From contig NZ_LGHS01000020.1 in assembly GCF_001202025.1 (NCBI RefSeq), positions 1 to 63,778 of the forward strand: a DNA stretch of 63,778 bases, written 5' to 3'. The notes under the pieces were generated by a model, which was not told the origin of the DNA, ran no database searches, and was given only the letters and a program-made list of their open reading frames with translations. Origin of the DNA: Pseudorhodobacter aquimaris. Its GTDB lineage: Bacteria > Pseudomonadota > Alphaproteobacteria > Rhodobacterales > Rhodobacteraceae. The first letter of the stretch is position 1, and each line of letters begins with the position of its first letter. Below are positions 10,393-19,480 of the stretch, one piece after another. The translations under genes were made by a program, and so were the position numbers.

Positions 10393-11643
10393 ATGCCGCT
10401 TCTCGTAATGAAATTTGGAGGCACCTCGGTTGCCGATCTGGACCGCATCAAGAATGTGGCCCGAAAGGTAAAGCGTGAGGTAGAGCGCGGCTATGACGTA
10501 ATTGTCATTGTCAGCGCGATGTCGGGCAAGACCAATGAGCTGGTCGGCTGGGTGGAAAGCACCTCGCCGCTTTATGATGCGCGAGAATATGATGCGGTTG
10601 TCTCTAGCGGTGAAAATGTCACTGCGGGTTTGGTGGCGCTGACCTTGCAGGAAATGGACGTGCCGGCACGCAGCTGGCAAGGTTGGCAGGTGCCGATCAA
10701 CACAACATCCACCCACGCCTCGGCGCGGTTTTCTTCTATTCCGACCGAAAATCTGAACGCTAAATTTGCTGAAGGCTTCAAGGTTGCCGTTGTCGCAGGC
10801 TTTCAGGGGGTTTCCCCCGAAGGACGCATAACCACGCTGGGGCGAGGCGGTTCCGATACCACGGCCGTGGCCTTTGCTGCCGCCTTTGGCGCGGAACGCT
10901 GTGATATTTTCACCGATGTCGACGGCATTTATACCACCGACCCGCGCATCACCGACAAAGCGCGCAAACTGGACCGTATCGCCTTTGAGGAGATGCTGGA
11001 ACTGGCCTCGCTTGGGGCGAAGGTGCTGCAAACGCGGTCGGTTGAACTTGCAATGCGCTTTAAGGTGCCGCTGCGTGTGTTGTCCTCGTTCGAGGATACC
11101 GACGACAGCTCTGGCACGCTTCTTTGCGATGAGGATGAAATCATGGAATCGAAAGTTGTTTCTGGCGTTGCCTACTCGCGCGATGAGGCGAAGGTCACCC
11201 TGGTGACGGTCGAAGACAGCCCCGGCATTGCCGCGGCCATCTTTGGCCCCTTGTCCGAAGCAGGTGTGAACGTCGATATGATCGTTCAGAACATCTCGGA
11301 AAAGGCCGGTGACGGGTCCGTGACGGATATGACATTTTCCTGTCCGATCAATCAGGTGGCGCGTGCCCGTAAGGCGATGGAAGATGCCAAGGCCGCAGGC
11401 ACCATCAGATATGAGGATCTGAGCATCGACAGCGATGTCGCCAAAGTGTCGGTGGTTGGCATTGGTATGCGCTCCCATGCAGGGGTTGCCGCGATTATGT
11501 TTAAGGCGCTTGCCAAGGAAAACGTCAATATCAAGGTGATTTCTACATCGGAAATCAAAATCTCTGTCTTGATCGACCGGAAATATATGGAACTTGCTGT
11601 TCAGGCACTGCATGATGCCTTTGACTTGGACAAGGCGGGATAA
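10393..11643 (+). CDS. lysC: Aspartate kinase
   Basis: A 416-aa aspartokinase, first step toward Lys, Thr, Met and diaminopimelate. The kinase domain opens with KFGGTSV (about residues 7-13), contains LGRGGSDTTAVAFAAA and DVDGIYTTDPR, and is followed by two ACT modules (around LVTVEDSPGIAAAIF and VSVVGIGMRSHAGVAA), which usually confer feedback inhibition by lysine and/or threonine. GGGAGGGA directly precedes the ATG at 10393; a GTG 12 bases upstream is less likely. It lies 24 bases before ptsP, an order common in alphaproteobacteria, so the two are probably co-transcribed. Confidence 0.97.
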   Translation: MPLLVMKFGGTSVADLDRIKNVARKVKREVERGYDVIVIVSAMSGKTNELVGWVESTSPLYDAREYDAVVSSGENVTAGLVALTLQEMDVPARSWQGWQVPINTTSTHASARFSSIPTENLNAKFAEGFKVAVVAGFQGVSPEGRITTLGRGGSDTTAVAFAAAFGAERCDIFTDVDGIYTTDPRITDKARKLDRIAFEEMLELASLGAKVLQTRSVELAMRFKVPLRVLSSFEDTDDSSGTLLCDEDEIMESKVVSGVAYSRDEAKVTLVTVEDSPGIAAAIFGPLSEAGVNVDMIVQNISEKAGDGSVTDMTFSCPINQVARARKAMEDAKAAGTIRYEDLSIDSDVAKVSVVGIGMRSHAGVAAIMFKALAKENVNIKVISTSEIKISVLIDRKYMELAVQALHDAFDLDKAG

Positions 11644-11667
11644 TCCGCAGACCACGCCCGGGGGCCT

Positions 11668-13914
11668 ATGCCAGACCGAAGTGACAATGACAGTCGCAAG
11701 CTGCTTAAACGCTTGCGCGATAGCTTGGCCGAACCAGGGCAGGGCCAGGAACGGCTTGACTATGTAACTACGCTTATCGCGGATTCGATGGGCACAGAGG
11801 TGTGTTCGATCTACCTTTTCCGCGATGCCGAAACATTGGAGCTATGCGCCACCGAGGGGCTGCGCGCCGAGGCAGTGCATAACACCCGCTTGCGTCTGGG
11901 TGAGGGGCTTGTGGGCCGTGTTGCGCGCACCGCGGTGCCGATCAATACCGCCGACGCCCCTGCCGAAAAGGGATTCCGCTTCATGGCCGAAACGGGGGAG
12001 GAATGCTTTTCCTCTTTCCTTGGTGTGCCGATCCAGCGGGTTGGCGAAAAGCTGGGCGTGCTGGTGGTGCAGTCAAAAGCCTCGCGAGAGTTCTCCGAAG
12101 ACGAGGTCTATGCGCTGGAAGTCGTCGCCATGGTTCTGGCCGAGATGACCGAACTGGGTGCCTTTATCGGTGACGGCGCGGCCCTTGGCGCGTTGCACAA
12201 ACAGCAGGTGATGTTTCGCGGCGGCACCGGGCAGGAAGGCAGCGCCGAAGGCAAGGTCTGGCTGCATGAACCACGTGTGGTTGTTGCCAATCCGGTGGCT
12301 GACGATCCCGAGGTGGAGACGTTGCGCATCCGCGATGCGGTTGGAAAGCTGCGGGTCTCGGTCGATGATCTGCTGGCCGCGCAAAGCCTTGATAAGGAAC
12401 AAAAGCAGGTTCTGGAAGCCTACCGGATGTTCGCCCATTCGCGCGGCTGGCTGCGCCGGATGGAGGAAGACATCCAAGCCGGGCTTTCTGCCGAGGCCGC
12501 GGTGGAGAAGGAGCAATCCACAACCCGCGCACGTCTAAGCCAGGTGCCCGATGCTTATTTGCGCGAACGGTTGAACGATCTGGATGATCTCGCCAACCGC
12601 CTGCTGCGTATCCTGACGGGGCAGGGTCAGGATACTGGTGCGGAAATGCCGGATGATCCGGTGCTTGTGGCGCGCAATATTGGGCCGGCGGAACTGCTGG
12701 AATACGGGCGCAAGCTGCGCGGTGTGGTGCTGGCAGAAGGCTCGGTCGGGTCACATGCGGCAATTGTGGCGCGGGCGCTGACAATACCTTTGGTGATCAA
12801 CGCCAAGGGCATTATCAATGAGGCGCTGAACGGCGATCATATTTTGGTGGACGGCGATCAGGGGATTGCCCATCTGCGACCCGAAGCCTCGGTCGCAACG
12901 GGTTTTCGTGACAAGATCGCGATGCAGACACAGGCACAACAACGTTATGCCGGTTTGCGGGACAAGCCTGCAATATCGCGTGACGGCCAGCGGATCTGCC
13001 TGCAGATGAATGCGGGCCTGATGGCCGATTTGCCAAGCCTTGAGGGTTCGGGGGCCGAGGGCGTCGGGCTGTTCCGGACCGAATTGCAGTTCCTGATACG
13101 CAACAAGATGCCAAAACGGGATGAGCTGGCCAAGCTTTACGCCTATGTGATGGATGCCGCGCATGGCCGGAGTGTGTCCTTTCGCACGCTTGATATCGGG
13201 TCGGACAAGGTACTGCCCTATATGACGCCGCAGGATGAGCCGAACCCCGCGATGGGTTGGCGCGCGATCCGGGTGGGGCTGGACAAGCCCGGTGTGTTAC
13301 GGATGCAGGCGCAGGCGCTGATCCGGGCGGCGCGCGGGCGGCCTTTGTCTATCATGTTCCCTTTTATCGCAGAACATGCCGAATTCATCAGCGCCCGCGC
13401 CCATGTGTTGCGTCAGGTTGAGCGGGAGGCAGCCCTTGGCCGTCCAACGCCCGAAACCCTGGAGATCGGGGCAATGCTGGAAACTCCTAGCCTCGCTTTC
13501 GCACCACAGGCGTTTTTCGAAATGGCCGATTTCATCTCTATCGGGGGCAATGACCTCAAGCAGTTTTTCTTTGCAGCCGACCGTGAGAATGAACGCGTGC
13601 GCCGCCGCTATGATACGTTGAACGCCTCATTCCTCGGGTTTATCGGGCAGATCGTGAGCCGCTGTGCGCAAACCTCGACGCGGCTTTCCTTTTGTGGCGA
13701 AGATGCCGGTCGTCCCGTTGAGGCGATTTGCCTTGCGGCGATGGGGCTTCACTCGCTGTCCATGCGTCCGGCCTCTATCGGGCCGGTGAAAAGCCTGATC
13801 TTGCGCACGGATTTGGCTGCATTGCGCAAGGTCATTGATGCGGAATGTGCCAAGGGTGTGGAATCGGTGCGCCCGGCTGTGATGGATTTTCTGGCCAAGC
13901 AGCCCAATTCCTGA
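11668..13914 (+). CDS. ptsP: Phosphoenolpyruvate-protein phosphotransferase of the nitrogen PTS (EI-Ntr)
   Basis: 748 aa. An N-terminal GAF sensory domain (about residues 20-160; SIYLFRDAETLELCATEGL, GLVGRVARTAVPINTADA) is followed by enzyme I: the HPr-binding domain, the swivelling His domain with GSVGSHAAIVARALTIPLV (phosphorylated His), and the PEP-binding barrel (EGVGLFRTELQFL, SFRTLDIGSDK, SFCGEDAGRP with the catalytic Cys). EI-Ntr passes phosphate from PEP to NPr and EIIA-Ntr, a regulatory chain that senses nitrogen and potassium status rather than importing sugar. In family members the GAF domain responds to glutamine. The partner genes ptsO and ptsN are outside the window. Confidence 0.95.
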   Translation: MPDRSDNDSRKLLKRLRDSLAEPGQGQERLDYVTTLIADSMGTEVCSIYLFRDAETLELCATEGLRAEAVHNTRLRLGEGLVGRVARTAVPINTADAPAEKGFRFMAETGEECFSSFLGVPIQRVGEKLGVLVVQSKASREFSEDEVYALEVVAMVLAEMTELGAFIGDGAALGALHKQQVMFRGGTGQEGSAEGKVWLHEPRVVVANPVADDPEVETLRIRDAVGKLRVSVDDLLAAQSLDKEQKQVLEAYRMFAHSRGWLRRMEEDIQAGLSAEAAVEKEQSTTRARLSQVPDAYLRERLNDLDDLANRLLRILTGQGQDTGAEMPDDPVLVARNIGPAELLEYGRKLRGVVLAEGSVGSHAAIVARALTIPLVINAKGIINEALNGDHILVDGDQGIAHLRPEASVATGFRDKIAMQTQAQQRYAGLRDKPAISRDGQRICLQMNAGLMADLPSLEGSGAEGVGLFRTELQFLIRNKMPKRDELAKLYAYVMDAAHGRSVSFRTLDIGSDKVLPYMTPQDEPNPAMGWRAIRVGLDKPGVLRMQAQALIRAARGRPLSIMFPFIAEHAEFISARAHVLRQVEREAALGRPTPETLEIGAMLETPSLAFAPQAFFEMADFISIGGNDLKQFFFAADRENERVRRRYDTLNASFLGFIGQIVSRCAQTSTRLSFCGEDAGRPVEAICLAAMGLHSLSMRPASIGPVKSLILRTDLAALRKVIDAECAKGVESVRPAVMDFLAKQPNS

Positions 13915-13921
13915 GGCTGCG

Positions 13922-14227
13922 TCAGTTTTCGCGCAGATAGGCCCAAGAAACATAGCCCTTGAACCCGCGCGCCTCCTTGAGCGATACCTTGCACCAACGG
14001 GTGCCGCCGGTTTGTTCACAGCTATAGACGCGCAAAACAGTGCCATTCGGCAGGCCAAGAATGATGTTATAGCCGACGCTCGGCCCCGCGCGCATTTTCA
14101 GCATATCGTCGCCTTTGACGCCGAAAACCTCATAATAGCCGAGCGTGGCGGCATTAGCGGGCTTGGGGCCTGGGATAAACCCCACAACAGCTATGGTAAG
14201 CGCCAAAAAAATGGTCCGGTGCATCAT
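13922..14227 (-). CDS. Secreted bacterial SH3-domain protein
   Basis: 101 aa. An N-terminal signal segment (MMHRTIFLALTIAVVGF, then Pro/Ala-rich to ANA) leads into one bacterial SH3 (SH3b) module: DDMLKMRAGPSVGYNIILG, LPNGTVLRVYSCEQ, RWCKVSLKEARGFKGYVSW. The MRAGPS motif and a terminal GYVSWAYL are the family signature; two Cys probably form a disulfide. Such exported SH3b proteins are thought to bind peptidoglycan or other surface polymers. It converges on ptsP with a 7-base gap. Role inferred only from the fold. Confidence 0.85.
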   Translation of the reverse strand: MMHRTIFLALTIAVVGFIPGPKPANAATLGYYEVFGVKGDDMLKMRAGPSVGYNIILGLPNGTVLRVYSCEQTGGTRWCKVSLKEARGFKGYVSWAYLREN

Positions 14228-14299
14228 CTTCCCTCGTTACCTGCATCATGTCCTTGTAAGCTGTGGACGCTACTGCAGGCAACTCTTGTCATGAGGAAA

Positions 14300-14982
14300 T
14301 CAGGCGCTGCGCTTTTTCCAGCCAAGCAGACCCGTCAGACCAGTGAGTAAAAGCATACCACCCGCAGACAGCGGCACAGGCGCCACCGGATCGCCGCCGA
14401 TCAGGCCAACCTTGATCCGGGTGGGTGCGAAAAAACCTTCGACGAAGACATATTCGTTGGCAACGCGCCATCATAGAAGATGTTCACCCCAATTTCGGCA
14501 TAAGGCGCGTCGAACACATCGATCGCAAGGTCGGGGCCGAATGGGTCCGAGTCAACTGAAAAAATTTCGCGGCCTGTTGTCGGATCCGATCCCCTTGATA
14601 GAAATGGAAAATTGACAAGAAACATTGTTGCAATGAAACCGGTATCGCGAAAATTTCTGGTTCAGGCACCGGCAAAGCCATCGGTAAATGTGACGATGTC
14701 AAAAGTATATGAGCCGATGCTCAGCGTTCCGTCGCCGTTTCTATCCATCGCGTAGTTGAAGGTGCTTCCGACAAAGCCGGTTGTGCCGAATTCTTCGGTG
14801 GCTATCGCGGATGCGCGTACCTCTTTTATCCCGCTGGGATATAAGAACTCGAAGTACTCAAGGATGAACGCGTTTCCGTCTGCTTCGGCGATGATCAAAG
14901 GTTGACCGATTGTTGTCGCTGTCCCTGTTGTGACGGCTGAAAACGTGAAGCAAAGGGCCATTGCAAGAGATTTGAGCGTCAT
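14300..14982 (-). pseudogene. VPLPA-CTERM-sorted exported protein, interrupted by a stop and a frameshift
   Basis: Three open pieces line up: MTLKSLAMALCFTFSAVTTG (signal peptide at 14982) through FTDGFAGA and TGA at 14662-14664; the same frame continues TRNFRDTGFIATMFLVNFPF to VNIFYDGALP; a frame change near 14455-14465 then gives NEYVFVEGFFAPTRIKVGL and the C-terminal VAPVPLSAGGMLLLTGL, hydrophobic stretch, WKKRSA, stop at 14300. The C-terminus is the tripartite VPLPA-CTERM signal (motif, membrane helix, basic end) that targets proteins to an exosortase (EpsH/XrtA-type) in exopolysaccharide producers. The gene would encode about 225 aa. It is probably dead; the two lesions could also be sequence errors. 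Confidence 0.7.
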
Positions 14983-14997
14983 GACTAGGGCGCCTTA

Positions 14998-15034
14998 ATA
15001 AATAAGTGGCCCCCCCCAAAACAAACGGGGCCAC
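14998..15034 (-). terminator. Rho-independent terminator after the HIT gene
   Basis: gtggcccc (15006-15013) and ggggccac (15027-15034) form a perfect 8-bp stem. On the minus strand it is followed by TTATTTATT. It lies between the end of the HIT gene and the start of the VPLPA-CTERM pseudogene. Confidence 0.6.
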
Positions 15035-15156
15035 GCAGAATAAAGCGTCCTTTTGAGGTACCCTATGATTAACACTTTTTTACGATAAAGTCGCCAAAAA
15101 AGCAGCCGTATAACCGGCCCCGCCAATCTGGTACGCGTTTGTCGGGGCCGTTCGGG

Positions 15157-15534
15157 TTAAGCCGTGCTTAACATCCGGCCCATGGGCCTGCCGCCAAGGA
15201 TGTGCAGGTGGTAGTGCGGCACCTCTTGTACCCCATGCGCGCCGGCATTGGTGATGGCGCGAAACCCCTCGCCCTTGTCAAGGGCCACGCCGGTCATCGC
15301 ACAGACCTTTGCCGCCGTGCGTTGAAAGTCCAGGATCTCGGCGTCAGAGGCATCGGCACAGAAATGGTCAAAGCTGACATAAGGCCCTTTGGGGATCACC
15401 AATATATGTACCGGCGCCGAGGGGCTGATGTCGTGAAACGCCAATGTGTGCTCGGTCTCCAGCACGGTTTTGTTCGGGATTTCCCCGCGCAGGATGCGGG
15501 CGAAAATATTCTGGTCGTCATATTGAAGGGCCAT
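15157..15534 (-). CDS. Histidine triad (HIT) nucleotide-binding protein
   Basis: 125 aa, HinT-like. It opens YDDQNIFARILRGEIPNKTV, has the middle PSAPVHILVIPKGPYVSF, and ends with the catalytic triad region HYHLHILGG (about residues 107-115). HinT proteins hydrolyse purine nucleoside phosphoramidates and acyl-AMP. It starts 3 bases after the stop of the upstream glycosyltransferase gene, so the two are translated from one message, but a functional link is not evident. Confidence 0.95.
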   Translation of the reverse strand: MALQYDDQNIFARILRGEIPNKTVLETEHTLAFHDISPSAPVHILVIPKGPYVSFDHFCADASDAEILDFQRTAAKVCAMTGVALDKGEGFRAITNAGAHGVQEVPHYHLHILGGRPMGRMLSTA

Positions 15535-15537
15535 AGC

Positions 15538-17115
15538 TCAATCCACAAAGAGGTCTTTTGTCCGTGCGATTTCTCGCGCGCGCTCATGTGGTATACCAAG
15601 GAAGGCGGTCAAAGCCACGGTGTTTTCTTCCAAAGGGGCCGCCTCGCGGATCCGTTGCAGGTTGTCGAAATTGGCGTCCCGTATCCGTTCGCTTTCAAAG
15701 TGGAGATCTTGCCGGATTGTGTTGAGCAGGCTGTTGAGCACCTCGGGCGGGGTGTTGTCGCCGGCAAGATTTACCCGCTTTGCATGACCAATCAGATAGG
15801 TGTCGCTGAATTTGCACTCTACCTCCAGCAGGCGCAAGGTGGACCGGTCGGTTGCGAAATCATGCATCAGGTCGATATTGGCGGGGTCAATGCAGATGAT
15901 CAAAGTGTCCGTCTGCCAGTAATCGTACAGCATCCGAACCACAGCGCGCCGGTGCCGGGTACGTTTTTCCAAGGATGATTGGATGCCGCCCAGATCGGGC
16001 AGGGGGGTTTCGGCCTCATCAAACAAATAGTCGACGGTTGGTATCCCCGTGACATTGCGAATCCGTTCAGCCAGGTTTTTGGCGACATGCCATTTCTTGG
16101 AGATCACCATCAACAACTTGCGGTCCCGACCGAGGCTGTTGCCGGTTTCCCAGAATCGCGGCGTAAAACGGCGCCCGATACGGCCGCGTGCGGTCAGAAA
16201 CTCAAACAGGGTCCGACCTTCGTTTGACGCTGAAAATTCCACCCCTTTGGCGGAATAGAGCTTGCCCAAACGCTCTTTCAACTCTACGGCCTCATCCGAT
16301 ATTTTGCGGGCGAACAGGTAGTTCTGGCTCAAAAGCAGGTTGTAATGGTCGTTGTAGAAGGTGACGGGCATGCCGTAGTCGGTGAACATCAGGAAGGTGA
16401 GCGTGCGGGTCTCTATCTCTTTTTGGGGGATGAGGTGGCGCACGAGGGTTTGAAAGAAGGTCTCATCCGGGATCCAGGTTGTGCGAAAGAAGCGTATAAC
16501 ATCGGGACGCGCGTCACAAAATTCAAGCAAAATCTCAACCGTGTTGCGGCGCAGACACCACCACTGGCTTCCGATCTGGATGTCTAGGCCCGGCGGTGGA
16601 TTGCGTGTCAGCCCAAGCTGTTTTTGGACCTGCAAAGAGGCGTAAAACAATGTCTTATGCGTCCGCTCGTTAAACCAGTGGCGATAGATAAGGCGTTCTT
16701 CCTTGATCCCGGTCCGGATCCAGTCCGACTTGAAAAAATCGAAACTTTCAATGTAGTCGGTTTGGGCAGGTGCCAGAAAATCATGCATGAATTCTGCCGA
16801 TCTGATCGGCATGCAATCGCCCGAAAGCATATAGAAATGGGTGGCAAGCGGGAAGGCATCAAGCGCGGTGCGCGCCGAAAGCAACGTCGCCGCAACAAGG
16901 CTCCACCCGCCCCAGTCACATTTAAGCCGTTTGGGCGTGAACACCACCGAGGTATTTCCGGCCAGCTTCAGGCGGATGCGGTCGAAATCAGTCGCTTTGG
17001 CGCGGGCATCAAAGTGTATCACGACAAAATCGCCACCATCGGTCAATCGATTTGCCTGTGCGATAACGCCGTCCGGATCTTTGTGGCACAAAAGAATATA
17101 GGCTATTTTTGCCAT
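15538..17115 (-). CDS. Core-2/I-branching-type beta-glycosyltransferase
   Basis: 525 aa. The first 270 residues match the beta-1,6-N-acetylglucosaminyltransferase fold (Core-2/I-branching family): AKIAYILLCHKDPDGV at the N-terminus, VVIHFDARAKATDF, CDWGGWSLVAATLLSA, HFYMLSGDCMPIRS and the acidic TTWIPDETFFQT. The C-terminal half (about 300-525) is a Rhodobacteraceae-type extension that I cannot assign. The start at MAKIAYILL is chosen because homologues begin there; upstream in-frame ATGs give no conserved sequence. Its divergent neighbour is a sulfotransferase, which suggests joint work on a surface or capsular glycan. Exact sugar and acceptor are unknown. Confidence 0.82.
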   Translation of the reverse strand: MAKIAYILLCHKDPDGVIAQANRLTDGGDFVVIHFDARAKATDFDRIRLKLAGNTSVVFTPKRLKCDWGGWSLVAATLLSARTALDAFPLATHFYMLSGDCMPIRSAEFMHDFLAPAQTDYIESFDFFKSDWIRTGIKEERLIYRHWFNERTHKTLFYASLQVQKQLGLTRNPPPGLDIQIGSQWWCLRRNTVEILLEFCDARPDVIRFFRTTWIPDETFFQTLVRHLIPQKEIETRTLTFLMFTDYGMPVTFYNDHYNLLLSQNYLFARKISDEAVELKERLGKLYSAKGVEFSASNEGRTLFEFLTARGRIGRRFTPRFWETGNSLGRDRKLLMVISKKWHVAKNLAERIRNVTGIPTVDYLFDEAETPLPDLGGIQSSLEKRTRHRRAVVRMLYDYWQTDTLIICIDPANIDLMHDFATDRSTLRLLEVECKFSDTYLIGHAKRVNLAGDNTPPEVLNSLLNTIRQDLHFESERIRDANFDNLQRIREAAPLEENTVALTAFLGIPHERAREIARTKDLFVD

Positions 17116-17259
17116 ATGGTCTGTCCAAGCCCTCTTTTGGGTCATAGTTTTCATAATGTCTTTAACAACCATTGAAAAGACAGCCTTTCTTTGCTTTTTA
17201 GCAACGAATTTCCACCATGTTCCCTAAAGCAGGGATCAAAGACTATGGGGTGACGTGTT

Positions 17260-18078
17260 ATGGGTTTTCCGGGTACGTGGATGACTGAAAGTGAAAGCGT
17301 CATTTACCGTGTCGTTCCGAAATGCGCGTGTTCGACAATTGGTCAGATCATGTATTATTCCGATCACGGGCGCTTTTTTGATGGCGACATACATGATTCA
17401 ACATCAGGCCTGCACAAATGGGCGCAAGAGCATAGCCAGCCTTTGATCGAACAGCGTGCAAAAGCGCGCGAGACCTATGCTTTTACCTGCATACGCAATC
17501 CTTATACGCGGGTGCTTTCCTCGTTTTTCGACAAGATTTGTGGCATTCAACGCAATGGCAAACACTATCGCGGCAACCTGGTCCCGCTTCTGGTTCAGAA
17601 ATACGGAATTGAGGTGGGCGGCATCGATGGCAAGCAGGAATTTGACCAGATCAAGAGTTTCCGCCGTTTTCTACTTTTTGCGCGGGATACGATCCGTTGG
17701 CGCAAGCCTATGGATCCCGATATCCACTGGTCCGCCATGTCAGGCCACGTCTCGACCTTTATCGCGAACGGGGGGCGCTATAATCAAATTTTTCACACCG
17801 AGCGGTTTGACGACGGGATGCAGGCCGTGCTCGATGCAATCGAGACACCGCATCAAGTCGACCTGAAAACGATTCCGCGCTTTAATGAAAGCGAGGGGCA
17901 TGGCCCGAAGCGTGCCCACCCCGTTGCGGATTATTTCGATGACCTCTCGATGCATCTGGTCTGGGAAATCTACAAACGTGATTTCCAGCTGTTCAAATAT
18001 GATTTTGAGAACGCTGGAAACAAAATGCCTATCGGCGAAATTGATCTGGACGAGGTTCACGCCAAGCTGGGCGATTAA
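17260..18078 (+). CDS. Sulfotransferase family protein (carbohydrate type)
   Basis: 272 aa. PKCACSTIGQIM (from residue 20) resembles the 5'-phosphosulfate loop that binds PAPS, with Lys21; CIRNPYTRVLSSFFDK (77-92) is the 3'-phosphate-binding segment with the conserved Arg and Ser. This layout is that of sulfotransferase family 2 enzymes that sulfate sugars. There is no signal peptide, so it acts in the cytoplasm, probably on a lipid-linked or nascent glycan. It is divergent from the branching glycosyltransferase by about 145 bases; a common pathway is inferred from position only. Confidence 0.82.
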   Translation: MGFPGTWMTESESVIYRVVPKCACSTIGQIMYYSDHGRFFDGDIHDSTSGLHKWAQEHSQPLIEQRAKARETYAFTCIRNPYTRVLSSFFDKICGIQRNGKHYRGNLVPLLVQKYGIEVGGIDGKQEFDQIKSFRRFLLFARDTIRWRKPMDPDIHWSAMSGHVSTFIANGGRYNQIFHTERFDDGMQAVLDAIETPHQVDLKTIPRFNESEGHGPKRAHPVADYFDDLSMHLVWEIYKRDFQLFKYDFENAGNKMPIGEIDLDEVHAKLGD

Positions 18079-18195
18079 GCGCGGTCGGCGTTGCGGCATC
18101 TCACGGATAGTTGTGTCTTATCTGGGCGATATAATACTTGCCTTACCTTCTTTGATAGTTGACGTTTTTTTCGCAGAGGCGTAGGGATTGCGGCG

Positions 18196-18241
18196 GGACA
18201 CCCTTCCCCAACGAAGGGCACATATCTGTGAGGATACTATC
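18196..18241 (+). promoter_or_regulatory. Candidate serC leader RNA (serC motif)
   Basis: cccttc (18201-18206) pairs with gaaggg (18213-18218) around a short loop, 20-40 bases in front of the serC start, within a run that is conserved in style with the serC RNA motif described upstream of serC-serA in alphaproteobacteria. The motif's ligand or mechanism is not established. I match it from memory of its position and hairpin, not from a covariance search. Confidence 0.5.
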
Positions 18242-19387
18242 ATGACCGCGACGCTACCGGCCCTTCGGCCGACCAATCCGCGATTTTCATCCGGGCCTTG
18301 CGCCAAAATCCCCAACTATTCCCTGAACATGCTTGAAGACGCGCCCTTGGGCCGCTCGCATCGGGCTGCTGTTGGTAAATCCAAACTGGCCGAGGCGATT
18401 GACCTCACTGCGGAAATTCTGGGCCTGCCAGAAGGGTACCGCGTCGGGATTGTTCCGGGATCTGATACTGGCGCTGTGGAAATGGCGATGTGGTCGATGC
18501 TGGGTGCGCGCCCTGTGGAAATGCTGGCGTGGGAAAGTTTCGGCGAAGGCTGGGTGACGGACGTCATCAAACAGTTGAAGCTGGACGCGGTGGTGCGCAA
18601 AGCACCTTACGGCGAAATTGTTGATTTTGCCGAAGTCGATTTTGACAAGGATGTTGTTTTCACTTGGAACGGCACCACCAGCGGGGTGCGTTTGCCCAAT
18701 GGCGATGCGATCCCGGTGGGTCGTGCGGGGCTTACAATTTGCGATGCGACCTCGGCCGCTTTTGCGATGGAACTGCCTTGGGACAAGCTGGATGTGGTGA
18801 CCTTCAGCTGGCAAAAAGTGCTGGGCGGTGAGGGTGCGCATGGCGTGATTATCCTGTCCCCGCGCGCGGTAGAGCGGCTTGAAACCTATACACCTGCATG
18901 GCCCCTGCCCAAGATTTTCCGCATGACCAAGGGCGGAAAGCTTATTGAGGGTATATTCCGCGGCGAGACGATCAACACGCCTTCTATGCTGGCGGTTGAG
19001 GATTATCTGGTGTCGCTGAAATGGGCCAAATTTATCGGTGGTCTGCCTGCGCTGATCGCGCGCGCCTCGGCCAATGCGGCGGCGGTGAATGAGTTTGTGG
19101 CCAAGCATGACTGGATCGCCAATCTGGCGGTGGATCCGGCGACGGCCTCGACCACCAGCGTTTGCCTGAAATTTGTGGATGCGCGCATCACGGACGGTGC
19201 CACCTTTGCCAAAGCTGTTGCGAAGCGGCTGGAGAAAGAGGGCGTGGCGCTGGATATCGGTGCATACCGCGATGCCCCTCCCGGTTTGCGCATCTGGTGT
19301 GGGTCAACCGTTGAGACCTCGGATGTGACGACCTTGATGCCGTGGATCGACTGGGCATTTCAGGCCGAAATCGCGGCTCTTTCCTGA
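18242..19387 (+). CDS. serC: Phosphoserine aminotransferase
   Basis: 381 aa, PLP-dependent transaminase that converts 3-phosphohydroxypyruvate and glutamate into phosphoserine in serine synthesis (and acts in PLP synthesis). The N-terminus [14 protein letters not shown], the [14 protein letters not shown] segment, [10 protein letters not shown] and the PLP lysine in [10 protein letters not shown] (Lys192) are typical of the alphaproteobacterial subtype. Start chosen at the ATG at 18242 with GAGGA 8 bases upstream; the longer open frame includes the leader hairpin. It is followed after 93 bases by serA, so the pair forms a serine operon. Confidence 0.96.
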   Translation: MTATLPALRPTNPRFSSGPCAKIPNYSLNMLEDAPLGRSHRAAVGKSKLAEAIDLTAEILGLPEGYRVGIVPGSDTGAVEMAMWSMLGARPVEMLAWESFGEGWVTDVIKQLKLDAVVRKAPYGEIVDFAEVDFDKDVVFTWNGTTSGVRLPNGDAIPVGRAGLTICDATSAAFAMELPWDKLDVVTFSWQKVLGGEGAHGVIILSPRAVERLETYTPAWPLPKIFRMTKGGKLIEGIFRGETINTPSMLAVEDYLVSLKWAKFIGGLPALIARASANAAAVNEFVAKHDWIANLAVDPATASTTSVCLKFVDARITDGATFAKAVAKRLEKEGVALDIGAYRDAPPGLRIWCGSTVETSDVTTLMPWIDWAFQAEIAALS

Positions 19388-19480
19388 ACCATAAATGCGG
19401 TGGGGCAACCCACTTATGACGTGTAGGGTGGGCATTGGCCCGCCTTATCTCCTCACATATTCTATATAGGAGCGCCCAAG

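Noticed and set aside
10279-11655. Open frame of 458 codons opposite lysC
   Set aside because: Shadow of the aspartokinase gene; no ribosome-binding site and no recognisable domains.
14660-14702. LPVPEPE in an alternative frame, resembling a PEP-CTERM motif
   Set aside because: It is not followed by a membrane helix and basic end; the real sorting signal is the VPLSAGG segment at 14300-14380.
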